Assembly: GCF_010548375.1 (NCBI RefSeq)
Contig: NZ_JAAGLY010000017.1
Location: forward strand, 124,001 to 188,000
DNA length: 64,000 nucleotides
Direction: 5' to 3'
Source of the DNA: Streptomyces sp. SID13726
GTDB lineage: Bacteria > Actinomycetota > Actinomycetes > Streptomycetales > Streptomycetaceae
Positions 17,396 to 27,184 of this stretch are shown in pieces; positions within the stretch are counted from its first letter, which is position 1, and each line of letters starts with the position of its first letter. Position numbers and translations under genes: made by a program. The notes below the pieces were generated by a model, which did no database searches, was not told the DNA's origin, and saw only the letters and a program-made list of their open reading frames with translations.

Positions 17396-17776
17396 GCCGC
17401 CTGTCTCCACCCGTAGTTCCACGGATACCCAGCGCGCCGCCAAGTCCCTTGAGAACAGCGGGGATTCGGCCAGAAAGCCCCCGGCGCACAGGAGCGCCAG
17501 GGGCGCGCGTCGGAAGAAATCCGCCTCCCGGGACACGGGCCGGGAGCAGGCCGGAACCGGCGGGACCGCCCCGCCGGACACCGCGACCACCCACTTGACC
17601 TGGGTACCCCGCCGCACCCGCCCGCTGGCGCGCGCCGCCCCCGGTTTCGGGGACAGGATTCGAGGGCGAGGCTGGATTCGTCCGTCCCGGGGCACTCGGG
17701 AAGGGCAGCGAGAAGCACCGAACGACCATGCCGTCGGCCGACAGGCCCGGCGGCCGACCGCCGAGGAGAGGAAGAC
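17396..17776. other. Divergent intergenic region (381 bp), no gene seen
   Basis: This region separates the Mrr-like membrane protein (minus) from the PAS-GAF-PP2C gene (plus) and must hold both promoters. A short hairpin (CTCCCGG/CCGGGAG, 17525-17546) is the only structure noticed. No convincing small gene, RNA or classic promoter hexamers were found. Confidence 0.4.
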
Positions 17777-19495
17777 ATGGCAGGGCCGGAGGACACGGAA
17801 ACCCCCGGGAGACGAACCCCGGAAGCGTCCACGACGGCGCTCACCGGGGCGCTGGACGCCATCGGGACCGCCGGATACGTCGTGGACGAGGAAGGCCACG
17901 TCATCGCCGTGAACGCCCGCGCCGAAGAGCTGCTGCTGCGCCCCGCCGCGGAGCTGCTCGGCCGCGACGCGCACGACCTGCTGCACCGCGACAGCCACGG
18001 CCACCCCCTGCCGAGAAGCCGGTGCAGCATGCGCCAGGCCTTCCACGACGGGCGCACCGCCCAGGGCGAGGAGGACTACTTCGAGTGCGGGGACGGCTCC
18101 TTGCTGCCCGTCTCCTGGCTGATCACGCCGTACGACGTGGGAGGCGGCGAAACCGGCACGCTCGTGCTCGTGCACGCCCGGCAGCCGCACGCGACCGCAC
18201 AGCGGACGGCGATGTGGACCGGGCCGCTGCCGGAGCTCGAACGGCTGGCCCTGCTCGCCGAGACCACCACCCAGCTGGCCTCGACCCTCGACGTCGAGGA
18301 GGCGCTGAGCCGGCTGGTCTCACTGGTCGTGCCCCGGCTCGCCGACTGGGTGGTCGTCGACCTGATCACCGAGCGTGACGAGGTGTGGCGGGCCGCTGTG
18401 GTGCACGCGGAGGGCGACGCCCTGGTGCGCCACGAGGATCTCCAGGGGCCCATGCCCCCGGTACCCGAGGAGTCGCCGATGCCCCTGTCCAGGGCCCTGC
18501 GCGGAGTCGCCTCCACGCTGGCCGGACCGCGGACCTACCAGCGGGAACCCGACTCGGGCATCGCGGTCGAGCAGCGGCGCCTCTTCGAGGCCACCGGCAT
18601 CAGCTCCGCCGCCATCGCCCCCATCCGCAGCCCGCGCGCGGTCCTGGGCGCCCTGACCGTGGGCCGCTCCGGGGAGCCGGGCGAGTTCACCACCGCCGAC
18701 CTTCCGCTGATCGAGGACATCGCGCGCCGCGCGGGCCTGGCCCTGGACAACGCCCGCCTCTACCAGCGCCAGCGCAAGGTCGCCGAGACCATGCAGAACC
18801 ACCTGCTGCCCCAGCTGCCCGGAGTGCCGGATCTGCAGATGACGGCCCGCTACCTGCCCGCGCCGGACGCCTCACAGGTCGGCGGCGACTGGTACGACGC
18901 CTTCTCCCTGTCCGACGGCGCCACCGCACTGGCGGTCGGCGACGTCGTCGGCCACGACCTGGAGGCCGCGGCCGGCATGGCCCAGGTGCGCAACATGCTG
19001 CGCGCCTACGCCTGGGCCCATCAGGAGCCCCCGAGCCGGATCGTCGACCGGCTCGACGAGGCCGTCATGCACATCACCGACGTCACCATGGCCACCCTGA
19101 TCCTGGCCCGCATCGAGGCGGACGAGGCCGGAGACTGGCAGCTGTCCTGGACCAACGCCGGCCACCCGCCACCGCTGCTGATCAGCCGCGACGGCCTCGC
19201 CCACTACCTCACCGACGGCCACGGCCTGCTCCTGGGCACCGGAGTGCGCAGACCCCGCACCGACGCGACCGCGCCGCTGCCGCCCGGCTCGACCCTGGTG
19301 CTGTACACCGACGGCCTGATCGAGGCGCCCGGACACAGCCTCGACGACGGCCTCCAGCGGCTGCGCCGGCACGCCGCCGCCCTCGCCCACCGGCCCCTGG
19401 CGTCCTTCACCGACCAGTTGCTGCGCCGGGTCAGGCCCGACGCCAACGACGACGACGTCGCCCTCCTCGCGGTGCGGGTGCCGACCCGGACCTGA
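17777..19495 (+). CDS. PAS-GAF-PP2C (SpoIIE-type) protein phosphatase
   Basis: The 572-residue sensor phosphatase has a PAS domain (about 24-125; GYVVDEEGHVIAVNARAEEL), a GAF domain (about 155-325) and a PP2C catalytic domain (about 345-570). The metal ligands are in VGGDWYDAF and VGDVVGHDLE. In Streptomyces such proteins dephosphorylate STAS anti-anti-sigma factors in response to signals sensed by PAS or GAF. No partner gene is adjacent; the STAS/ATPase pair at 41-42 kb is the nearest candidate. The ATG at 17777 follows GAGGAGAGGAAG, a strong site. Confidence 0.92.
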   Translation: MAGPEDTETPGRRTPEASTTALTGALDAIGTAGYVVDEEGHVIAVNARAEELLLRPAAELLGRDAHDLLHRDSHGHPLPRSRCSMRQAFHDGRTAQGEEDYFECGDGSLLPVSWLITPYDVGGGETGTLVLVHARQPHATAQRTAMWTGPLPELERLALLAETTTQLASTLDVEEALSRLVSLVVPRLADWVVVDLITERDEVWRAAVVHAEGDALVRHEDLQGPMPPVPEESPMPLSRALRGVASTLAGPRTYQREPDSGIAVEQRRLFEATGISSAAIAPIRSPRAVLGALTVGRSGEPGEFTTADLPLIEDIARRAGLALDNARLYQRQRKVAETMQNHLLPQLPGVPDLQMTARYLPAPDASQVGGDWYDAFSLSDGATALAVGDVVGHDLEAAAGMAQVRNMLRAYAWAHQEPPSRIVDRLDEAVMHITDVTMATLILARIEADEAGDWQLSWTNAGHPPPLLISRDGLAHYLTDGHGLLLGTGVRRPRTDATAPLPPGSTLVLYTDGLIEAPGHSLDDGLQRLRRHAAALAHRPLASFTDQLLRRVRPDANDDDVALLAVRVPTRT

Positions 19496-19589
19496 CCCGG
19501 GCGGGCCGTGCGGGACCGTGATAGACAACGCCCGTGACGGTACGGCTGTTCGTGCCCGCCCCGGGCCATCGCCCCATGGACAGGACTTG

Positions 19590-20723
19590 GTGCAAGTGAT
19601 TCTGAAGACCTTTCGCTGGGCGTTCGCGGTCACCGCGCTCGGCCTCGCCGTCGGAGTGCTGTACGACGGCTGGGCCGCCTTCGGCATCGTGGCGATCCTG
19701 GCCGTCCTGGAGATCTCGCTGTCGTTCGACAACGCGGTGGTCAACGCCGGGGTCCTGAAGAAGATGAACGCCTTCTGGCAGAAGATCTTCCTCACGGTCG
19801 GCGTCCTGATCGCGGTGTTCGGGATGCGGCTGGTCTTCCCGGTGGTGATCGTCGCGATCACGGCGAAGCTCAATCCGTACGACGCGGTCCAGCTGGCGGT
19901 GACCGACAAGGACCGCTACCAGGAGCTGGTCACCGACGCGCACCCGGCGATCGCCGCGTTCGGTGGGATGTTCCTGCTGATGATCTTCCTGGACTTCATC
20001 TTCGAGGACCGGGACATCCAGTGGCTGCGCTGGATCGAGCGGCCGCTGGCCAGGCTCGGCAAGGTCGACATGCTGTCGGTCTGCATCGCCCTGATCGTGC
20101 TGCTCATCACCGCGTTCACCTTCGCGACCCACGCCCACCAGCACGGCGGCACGCATGTCGACAAGGCCGAGACCGTCCTGATCTCCGGCATCGCGGGCCT
20201 CATCACCTATCTGGTGGTGGGCGGCATGTCCGGCTTCTTCGAGAACCGGCTCGAAGAGGAGGAGGAACGCGAGGAGGAGGCGGCCGAGCGCTCCGGCGGC
20301 GGGGGCTCGGCGGTCCTCCTGGCGGGCCGGGCCGCGTTCTTCATGTTCCTCTACCTGGAAGTGCTGGACGCGTCCTTCTCCTTCGACGGCGTGATCGGCG
20401 CCTTCGCGATCACCAACGACATCGTGCTGATGGCGCTTGGCCTCGGTATCGGCGCGATGTACGTCCGTTCGCTGACCGTGTACCTGGTCCGTCAGGGCAC
20501 CCTGGACGACTACGTCTACCTGGAGCACGGCGCCCACTACGCGATCGGCGCCCTCGCGGTGATCCTGATGGTCACCATCCAGTACCAGATCAACGAGATC
20601 ATCACCGGCCTCGTCGGCGTGATCCTGATCGGCTGGTCCTTCTGGTCCTCCGTCCGCCGCAACAAGGCACTCGCGGCAGCCGAGGGCACGACGGAGACCT
20701 CCGACTCGGTCAGGGTGCCGTAG
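19590..20723 (+). CDS. DUF475 / TerC-like integral membrane protein
   Basis: The 377-residue protein has about nine membrane helices and the DUF475 pattern of two acidic in-membrane motifs: LEISLSFDNAVVNA (near 35) and the repeat LDASFSFDGVIGAFAITND (near 270). These resemble the metal-binding motifs of TerC tellurium-resistance proteins, so metal-ion handling is likely. A highly charged loop (EEEEEREEEAAE) sits between them. Candidate starts are GTG 19590, TTG 19587 and GTG 19596; AGGAC lies just upstream and the choice is uncertain. It is on the same strand as the preceding phosphatase, but a 94-bp gap separates them. Confidence 0.85.
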   Translation: MQVILKTFRWAFAVTALGLAVGVLYDGWAAFGIVAILAVLEISLSFDNAVVNAGVLKKMNAFWQKIFLTVGVLIAVFGMRLVFPVVIVAITAKLNPYDAVQLAVTDKDRYQELVTDAHPAIAAFGGMFLLMIFLDFIFEDRDIQWLRWIERPLARLGKVDMLSVCIALIVLLITAFTFATHAHQHGGTHVDKAETVLISGIAGLITYLVVGGMSGFFENRLEEEEEREEEAAERSGGGGSAVLLAGRAAFFMFLYLEVLDASFSFDGVIGAFAITNDIVLMALGLGIGAMYVRSLTVYLVRQGTLDDYVYLEHGAHYAIGALAVILMVTIQYQINEIITGLVGVILIGWSFWSSVRRNKALAAAEGTTETSDSVRVP

Positions 20724-20792
20724 AGCGGACGAAGGCGGTACCGCTGCCGCCGCGCTGTCATGGCTGCGGCGACCCGGGGCACCCGTCCGGGC

Positions 20793-21533
20793 ATGAAGCC
20801 GAGCCGGCGCCTGACGCGCCTGATCGTGACCCTGTCGCTGCTGCCCCTCGCAGGGGCGTGCGGCGGCGGCCACGACACGGACTCCGGCGGCCCTCGGGCC
20901 GAGGGAGCACTCCGTACGCAGGCCCCCGGAGACCACCTGCTGATCGCCACGGACAACGGCGTACGGCTGCGCCCGGCCGACGGCCACGACGTGACCGTCG
21001 ACCACCGCGTCGACGCGCACTGGTCCTACCGCGACGACGTCCGCACCCTCGACCTGTCCTGCGACGGCGACTGCCCCCGCATGCCGTACGTCGACGTCCC
21101 CGACGGCGTGGACGTCACGGTCACCGCGCGCAACGCCGGTGTCGACGTGGCGGGCGTCGACGGCGCCCTGGACGTCACCACCGTCAACGGCGATGTGACG
21201 GCGACCCGTTCCGGCTCCGGCCACGGCACCGTACGGCTCGCCACCCGCAACGGCTCGGTGCGCGCCACGGGCGTGGCGGCGGACCGGGTGCACGCCGCCA
21301 CGGTCAACGGCGACGTGACTGTGGGCTGCGCGGCCGTACCGTCGGCCGTGACCGCGACGACCGTCAACGGCTCGGTCGAGGTCACCGTCGCGCACGACAG
21401 CCCCGCCTACCGGGTCACCGCCACCACGGACAACGGCCGCGCCACGACCGCCCTGCCCACCCGCGGCGCCGACCGCGACCACGGCATGACGCTCACCACG
21501 GTCAACGGAGACGTCGCGGCCCGCCGGGAGTGA
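20793..21533 (+). CDS. Lipoprotein with DUF4097-type beta-repeat domain
   Basis: The protein has a lipoprotein-type signal (RRLTRLIVTLSLLPLAGAC, lipid Cys near residue 23) and an extracellular domain of short beta repeats. A Thr/Val-Asn-Gly turn recurs about six times (TTVNGDV, ATRNGSV, ATVNGDV, TTVNGSV, TTDNGRA, TTVNGDV). This is the DUF4097 putative-adhesin solenoid pattern. The ATG at 20793 gives the most compact signal; an in-frame ATG at 20760 would add 11 residues. Role unknown, at the cell surface. It converges on the PI-PLC gene with 18 bp between stops. Confidence 0.8.
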   Translation: MKPSRRLTRLIVTLSLLPLAGACGGGHDTDSGGPRAEGALRTQAPGDHLLIATDNGVRLRPADGHDVTVDHRVDAHWSYRDDVRTLDLSCDGDCPRMPYVDVPDGVDVTVTARNAGVDVAGVDGALDVTTVNGDVTATRSGSGHGTVRLATRNGSVRATGVAADRVHAATVNGDVTVGCAAVPSAVTATTVNGSVEVTVAHDSPAYRVTATTDNGRATTALPTRGADRDHGMTLTTVNGDVAARRE

Positions 21534-21551
21534 CCCCGGCGGGTCCGCTCG

Positions 21552-22913
21552 TCACTGCCCCGGCGCGAGGACGTAGGTGTTGAGCGCGCCCACCGTGGTG
21601 AGCGGGCTGGGGGAGCCGAGGTCGTAGCGGTCCACCGCCAGGTAGTTGGGCTTCTTGCGGGCGGCCGGCGTGCAGAAGTTCTGCGCGCGGTTCTGGAGCT
21701 TGCCGTTGTCGGTCTCGACGGTGGAGCCGATCGTGTAGTCCCGGAAGTGGTTCATCACGAACAGCGGGTGGAAGGCCGACGAGTCCGTGGTGAGCGGCCT
21801 GCCGGTGCCCCACCGGCTGTAGCAGGACCAGTCGGAGCCGCCGATGCCGCCGCCCATGGACCAGTAGTTCTCGACGGTCCACTCACGCTGGTACATCACC
21901 CCGAAGGTGTCCCGCGTGGACCATCCACTGGAGGTGTCGCTCGCCCGCGTCCGGTCGCTGAAGATCAGCAGCTGCTTGCCGCGCGCGGCCAGGTCGGCCA
22001 TCGTGGGCCAGCCCTTGGTGGCCACGCCCTCCTGGTCGGGCCGGTACAGCACGTCGGACAGTCCGCTCACCGAGGCGAGCGAGGACTTCAGCACGTCGGA
22101 GGAGGCGTAGTCCTCCAGGAACACGGTGACGAACTGACCGGGGTTCGCCTTGAGGAAGTCGACCATGCGCTGGAGGTCGGTGGCCAGCGGCACCGGGCTG
22201 CCGACCCCGTCGCAGCTGTTGTGGCAGAGCACCGCCTGTCCGTTCACGGTGTAGTCGTCGAGCATGAACCCGCGGACCCCGTCGGCCAGTTGACGGCTGA
22301 CACCGTAGTTCTGGTTGGGGAACAGACTGACCGGGAAGGAGGCGAAGTTCCCGTCGGCCCCGTTGGCGAAGGCGTTGTGCGCGGTCAGGAAGGTCACCTG
22401 GTCCAGCGTCCGGGTGTCCGCGGAGGGCATCGCCGAGGTGGCGTAGGAGACCGGGGTGAGATACCAGCGGGCCAGGTCACCGGACGAACCCAGCTGCACG
22501 GCCGCGGAGTCCGAGGAGGAGCCGGTGAGGTACTGCGAGGTGCCCGGCACGGAGACGGTGTACGTGCTGTTCGCGCCGGCGGTGACGGACCAGGTGGTGC
22601 CGTCCGCGCCGCAGGCCGCGGTGACCGCCGAGGTGCCGCTGCGGCCGAGGCATCTGCCGGACTCGTCGGAGTTCCGCAGCTGATAGCCGCCGTCGACCGA
22701 GACCGGCGTCCACTGCTGATGGTCCTCGTTGCCCTTGGGATTGTGGGCGGCGACGGTACCGCCGCTGTCGGCCGTGTTGAGACCGGTGGCGTAGTTCTGG
22801 AGATAGACCGAGGAGACGGGCACCGCCGCGGCGGCCGTGCCCGGGAGCAGGGCGGGCGCGGACAGGGCGAGGGCGGTGGAGCAGACCAGGACGCGCAGAG
22901 GGCGCAGGTGCAC
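21552..22913 (-). CDS. Secreted PI-PLC X-domain phosphodiesterase with ricin-type module
   Basis: The 453-residue protein has a Sec signal (about 1-30), then a ricin-type beta-trefoil-like module (about 35-150; QNYATGLNTADSGG, DESGRCLG). A PI-PLC X-like TIM-barrel domain follows. The two catalytic histidines expected for this fold are visible in FLTAHNAFAN and VLCHNSCDG. Such enzymes cleave phosphatidylinositol or related phosphodiesters outside the cell, and the trefoil probably binds sugars. The GTG at 22913 has GAAGGGA about nine bases upstream. A hairpin and an inverted repeat lie directly in front of it. Confidence 0.87.
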   Translation of the reverse strand: MHLRPLRVLVCSTALALSAPALLPGTAAAAVPVSSVYLQNYATGLNTADSGGTVAAHNPKGNEDHQQWTPVSVDGGYQLRNSDESGRCLGRSGTSAVTAACGADGTTWSVTAGANSTYTVSVPGTSQYLTGSSSDSAAVQLGSSGDLARWYLTPVSYATSAMPSADTRTLDQVTFLTAHNAFANGADGNFASFPVSLFPNQNYGVSRQLADGVRGFMLDDYTVNGQAVLCHNSCDGVGSPVPLATDLQRMVDFLKANPGQFVTVFLEDYASSDVLKSSLASVSGLSDVLYRPDQEGVATKGWPTMADLAARGKQLLIFSDRTRASDTSSGWSTRDTFGVMYQREWTVENYWSMGGGIGGSDWSCYSRWGTGRPLTTDSSAFHPLFVMNHFRDYTIGSTVETDNGKLQNRAQNFCTPAARKKPNYLAVDRYDLGSPSPLTTVGALNTYVLAPGQ

Positions 22914-22931
22914 GGGGGTATCCCTTCACTC

Positions 22932-22967
22932 CGGCACGGAGTGCCGATGATGTCAGTGGCATGACAT
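22932..22967. promoter_or_regulatory. Two adjacent dyads upstream of the PI-PLC gene
   Basis: CGGCAC-GGA-GTGCCG (22932-22946) is followed by ATGTCA-GTGGCA-TGACAT (22950-22967), both with perfect arms. They start 19 and 37 bp upstream of the PI-PLC start codon. The second looks like a repressor operator; the first could fold in the leader RNA. Confidence 0.45.
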
Positions 22968-23024
22968 ACCGGGTGGGACGTGAGGTGCGCCAGTCCCCGG
23001 ACATGAACTCCCGGTCCGTTGTCC

Positions 23025-23036
23025 TAGAGTGACTCT
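23025..23036 (+). promoter_or_regulatory. Candidate -10 box and short palindrome upstream of htpG
   Basis: TAGAGT (23025-23030) fits the actinomycete -10 pattern TANNNT and overlaps the perfect 11-bp palindrome AGAGTGACTCT (23026-23036). It lies about 50 bp before the htpG start. No good -35 was found at 17-18 bp, so this is tentative. Confidence 0.3.
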
Positions 23037-23080
23037 GATCTGATCCGGCGACTCAGTGATCTGCGAGGGACACGCCCACC

Positions 23081-24988
23081 ATGCCGACCGAAACGTTTGA
23101 GTTCCAGGTAGAGGCCCGTCAGTTGCTCCAGCTGATGATCCACTCGGTCTACTCGAACAAGGACGTCTTCCTGAGGGAGCTCGTCTCCAACGCCTCCGAC
23201 GCGCTCGACAAGCTGCGTCTGGCCGCGCTGCGGGACGACAGCCTCGACGCCGACACCTCCGACCTCCACATCGAGATCGAACTCGACCCGGACGCCCGGA
23301 CGCTCACCGTCCGGGACAACGGCATCGGGATGTCGTACGAAGAGGTCGGCAGGCTCATCGGCACCATCGCCAACTCCGGCACGGCCGCCTTCCTGAAGGA
23401 GCTGAAGGAGGCCCAGGACGGCGCCGGGGCCGAGGGGCTCATCGGGCAGTTCGGCGTCGGCTTCTACTCCGGCTTCATGGTCGCCGACGAGATGACCCTG
23501 GTGACCCGGCAGGCGGGCGAGAGCAAGGGCACCCGCTGGTCCTCGCGCGGCGAGGGGACGTACACCCTGGAGAGCGTCGACGACGCCCCGCAGGGCACCT
23601 CCGTCACCCTCCACCTCAAGCCGGCCGACCCCGACAACCAGCTGCACGACTACACCTCGGTGTGGAAGGTCAAGGAGATCGTCAAGCGGTACTCCGACTT
23701 CATCACCTGGCCGATCCGGCACTTCCCGAAGGCCGGCGAGGGCCAGGAGACGCCCGACGCCGAGACCCTCAACTCGATGAAGGCCCTGTGGGCGCGCTCG
23801 CGCGAGGAGGTCTCCGACGACGAGTACCACGAGCTGTACAAGCACGTCGGCCACGACTGGCGCGACCCGCTGGAGACGATCCGCCTCCAGGCCGAGGGGA
23901 CCTTCGAGTACCAGGCCCTGCTCTTCCTCCCGGAGCACGCCCCGCAGGACCTGTTCACCCGGGACTTCCGGCGCGGCCTCCAGCTCTACGTCCGGCGCGT
24001 GCTCATCATGGACGACTGCGAGGCGCTGCTGCCGCAGTACCTCCGCTTCGTCAAGGGCGTCGTGGACGCGCAGGACCTCTCGCTCAACGTCTCCCGCGAG
24101 ATTCTCCAGCAGGACCGGCACATTCAGATGATCCAGCGGCGGCTGACCAAGAAGGTCCTCGCCACGGTCAAGCGGATGAAGAGCGACGACACCGACAAGT
24201 ACGCCACGTTCTGGCGGGAGTTCGGCGCCGTGCTCAAGGAGGGGCTGATCAGCGACTCCGGCAACCGCGACGCCCTCCTCGCCGTCGCGTCCTTCGCCAG
24301 CACCCGTGCCGAGGACGAGCCGACCACGCTCCAGGAGTACGTCGAGCGGATGCGGGACGGCCAGGACGACATCTACTACCTGACCGGCGAGTCCCGGCAG
24401 AGCATCGCGAACTCCCCGCACATGGAGGCGTTCGCCGCGAAGGGCGTCGAGGTCCTGCTGCTCACCGACCCCGTCGACGAGGTGTGGGTCGACGCCGTGG
24501 GCGAGTTCGAGGGCAAGCGGCTGCGGTCCGTCGCCAAGGGCGAGATCGACCTCGGCGCCGAGGACGACGAGGAGGCCGACGCCGAACGGGAGAAGCGGAC
24601 CGAGTCGTACGCAGGACTGCTGGGCTGGATGACGGAGCACCTGAAGGAGGACGTGAAGGACGTCCGCCTGTCCACCCGGCTCACCGTCTCCCCGGCCTGC
24701 GTGGTCTCCGACGCCCACGACCTGACGCCCGCGCTGGAGCAGATGTACCGGGCGATGGGCCAGGAGGTCCCGACCACCAAGCGCATCCTGGAGCTCAACC
24801 CCGACCACCCGCTCGTCCAGGGCCTGAACCGGTCCTACGACGAGCAGGAGGACCGCACCGGCCTCGGCGAGAGCGCGGAGCTGCTGTACGGGCTCGCCGT
24901 CCTGGCGGAGGGGGGCCAGCCCAAGGAGCCCGCGCGCTTCGTGAAGCTGGTCGCCGAGCGCCTGGAACACACCCTGCGGTCCGAGTGA
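23081..24988 (+). CDS. htpG: Molecular chaperone HtpG (Hsp90)
   Basis: This is a full-length bacterial Hsp90 of 635 residues. The N-terminal GHKL ATPase motifs are present: [26 protein letters not shown] and [13 protein letters not shown]. The middle domain has the conserved stretch [15 protein letters not shown] with the catalytic-loop Arg, and the C-terminal dimerisation domain is present ([10 protein letters not shown]). It acts as an ATP-driven dimer in client protein folding in the cytoplasm. The ATG at 23081 starts exactly at the conserved ETFEFQVEA segment and has GAGGGA upstream. It converges on the GIY-YIG gene with three bases between stops. Confidence 0.97.
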
Positions 24989-24991
24989 CGC

Positions 24992-25501
24992 TCAGGACGT
25001 GGCCGGTCCGCCCCGGTCCGTACGACGGTGCGACGCGTCCTCGGCCGCCTCGGCCAGCCGCGCGATCCTGGCCCTCTTCGCCCTGATCCCGCGTGTGATG
25101 AGCCGCAGGTGAGCCGCCGACTCCGGCACGGCCGCCTCCAGTTCCGCCAGCCGTCTCCGCTCCGCGGCGAGCTCGGCCCTGAGCCGGGCCGCGCGGTCCG
25201 GGGGCGGCGGCGGGCGGCGGCCGTTGAAGACGACGTTGTACCGGGGCCGTTCGGACCACACGGCCTCCCGCTCGGCCGCCTCGGCGTCGTCGGGATAGTC
25301 GATCCGGATCCCGATCACCTGGGACCGCCAGCGCTGCTCCCGCAGATGGGTGCGCACCCGCGTCAGCGGACAGGTCGAGATCCCGACGTACAGCAGGCCC
25401 TCCAGGCCGTACAACCGGTACAGCGCGGTCCGGCCCGCCGCGTGCAGGCTGCCCTCCTCGTCGAACAGACCGCGCAGGAACCGTGCGTCGGCGTCTCCCA
25501 T
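24992..25501 (-). CDS. GIY-YIG-like nuclease-superfamily protein
   Basis: The 169-residue protein has a GIY-YIG type core: LYRLYGLEGLLYVGIS (near residues 27-42), then TRVRTHLREQ and a Glu-containing helix (AAEREAVWSERPRYNVVFNG). That Glu is likely the metal ligand. The C-terminal part is a charged coiled-coil-like helix (RLRAELAAERRRLAELEAAV). The family includes DNA-repair and mobile nucleases, and the specific activity here is unknown. The ATG at 25501 has GGAGG eight bases upstream. It overlaps nothing and converges tightly on htpG. Confidence 0.8.
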   Translation of the reverse strand: MGDADARFLRGLFDEEGSLHAAGRTALYRLYGLEGLLYVGISTCPLTRVRTHLREQRWRSQVIGIRIDYPDDAEAAEREAVWSERPRYNVVFNGRRPPPPPDRAARLRAELAAERRRLAELEAAVPESAAHLRLITRGIRAKRARIARLAEAAEDASHRRTDRGGPATS

Positions 25502-25768
25502 GACACGGCCTCCTTCCCCTCCCGCTTCCACGCTCCCACGCGGGTCCGACACCGGCCCCGAAGCCGGTGGTGGAGCGGCGAAGTCGATCAGTGCCGCGTC
25601 CGCCGTGCCGTGCCCGGCGGACGCGTGAGATCGTTGGGCGACCGACCCCCGGCACACGACGTCGCCACGTCACCGGCCTCGGGGACACGATCCGGGGTAC
25701 CGGACCAGCGGGCCGCGGTGACCATGGAGGGGAGTGGCAGGGCAGGGCCCGGATCTGCCAGGAGGCCG

Positions 25769-27184
25769 ATGGCTCGCACAGCTGCCACGGAGCCCTGGGA
25801 GGTCGCCCGCAGCATCATGAATGCGACCCGAACGAAGAACGAGGCACAGCCGGACGACTCCGGCACCGAGGCACACACCCTGGCCCGGCTGGCACTGCTC
25901 TGTCTGGCCGGTGTGGTCGCGGCGGTGGTGTCCGCAGGACAGTGGCTGCTCCTGCTCCTGGGCCTGGTGGGCCTCGCCCTCGCAGGGGCGGGCCTGTGGT
26001 GGGCGCTGGCCCACCGGGGCGTGGCACGCCTGTGCGGCGCCCTGCTGGCACTGGCCGCACCCGTCGCCGTCCTCGTCCTGTACGCCGTCTCCGGACTCTG
26101 GCCCTTCGCGGCGGCCGCACTGGGACTGTGGGTGGCGGCACTGGGCTGCGCCCGCAGCGCGCTGCGCCGCCTCCGGGCCCCGCGCGGCATGCACTCCCAC
26201 TCCGCCCGGCCGCCCCGCAGACCGGTGCTGATCATGAACCCGAAGTCGGGCGGCGGCAAGGTCGGCAAGCACGGACTGGCCGAGCGCGCCGAGGCCCTGG
26301 GCGCCCGGGTGATCCTCCTCGACCTCGACAGCAGCCCCGACCCGGCGGCACTGGCACGCCAGGCCGTCGCGGAGGGCGCCGACCTGCTCGGGGTGGCGGG
26401 CGGCGACGGCACACAGGCCCTGGTGGCGGGGGTGGCCGCCGAGCACGACGTGCCGTTCATGGTGCTGGCCGCCGGGACCCGCAACCACTTCGCGATGGAC
26501 CTGGGCCTCGACCGCGACGACCCGACGAGCGGCCTCGACGCCCTGTCGGACGGCGTCGAGATCCGGGTCGACCTGGGCGACGTGGCCGGCCGGCCCTTCG
26601 TCAACACCGTCTCCTTCGGCACCTACGCGGAGATCGTGCAGAACCCCGAGTACCGCGACGCCAAGACGGTCACCACGCTCGACCGGCTCCCCGACCTGCT
26701 GGCGGGCGGCGCGGGCGCGCGCCTGACGGCCACGGCGGACGACCAGCGGCTCCAGGCCCCGCAGGCCCTGCTGGTGAGCAACAACCCCTACGTGCTGGCC
26801 GACCCCCTCGGCGTCGGCCGCAGATCACGCCTGGACGGAGGCGAACTCGGCGTGCTCAGCGTGCGCATCGAGGGCGCGGCCCAGGCCGCCGAACTCGCCC
26901 TGCTGGGCGAACGGGCCAGCGGGATAACGTCGTTGACCTCGCGTCGCGTGACCGTCGAGGCCGACACGGAGACGATCCCCGTCGCGGTGGACGGCGAGGC
27001 ACTGCAACTGCCCCAGCCCGTCGTCTGCGCCGTACGACCGCGAGCGCTGCGGATGCGGGTACCGAGACACCGTCCCGGCGCGCCCTACATCGCGCCCTCC
27101 GTGGACTGGCGCCGGGTCGTCCGCCTGGCCCTCCACCGAACCCCCCGTCCGACCGCCAAGAACCAGGAGCAGAGCGATGCTTGA
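25769..27184 (+). CDS. Membrane-anchored diacylglycerol/sphingosine-kinase-like lipid kinase
   Basis: The N-terminal region carries four hydrophobic helices (about 35-125). A DAGK catalytic domain follows, with the nucleotide-binding motifs VLIMNPKSGGGK (near 155), VAGGDGTQALVAG (near 210) and LAAGTRNHFAMDLG (near 232). The protein probably phosphorylates a lipid hydroxyl group at the membrane. The stop overlaps the start of the downstream PAP2 phosphatase by eight bases, so the kinase and phosphatase are made together. The ATG at 25769 is preceded very closely by AGGAGG; ATG 25817 and ATG 25724 are in-frame alternatives. Confidence 0.87.
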   Translation: MARTAATEPWEVARSIMNATRTKNEAQPDDSGTEAHTLARLALLCLAGVVAAVVSAGQWLLLLLGLVGLALAGAGLWWALAHRGVARLCGALLALAAPVAVLVLYAVSGLWPFAAAALGLWVAALGCARSALRRLRAPRGMHSHSARPPRRPVLIMNPKSGGGKVGKHGLAERAEALGARVILLDLDSSPDPAALARQAVAEGADLLGVAGGDGTQALVAGVAAEHDVPFMVLAAGTRNHFAMDLGLDRDDPTSGLDALSDGVEIRVDLGDVAGRPFVNTVSFGTYAEIVQNPEYRDAKTVTTLDRLPDLLAGGAGARLTATADDQRLQAPQALLVSNNPYVLADPLGVGRRSRLDGGELGVLSVRIEGAAQAAELALLGERASGITSLTSRRVTVEADTETIPVAVDGEALQLPQPVVCAVRPRALRMRVPRHRPGAPYIAPSVDWRRVVRLALHRTPRPTAKNQEQSDA

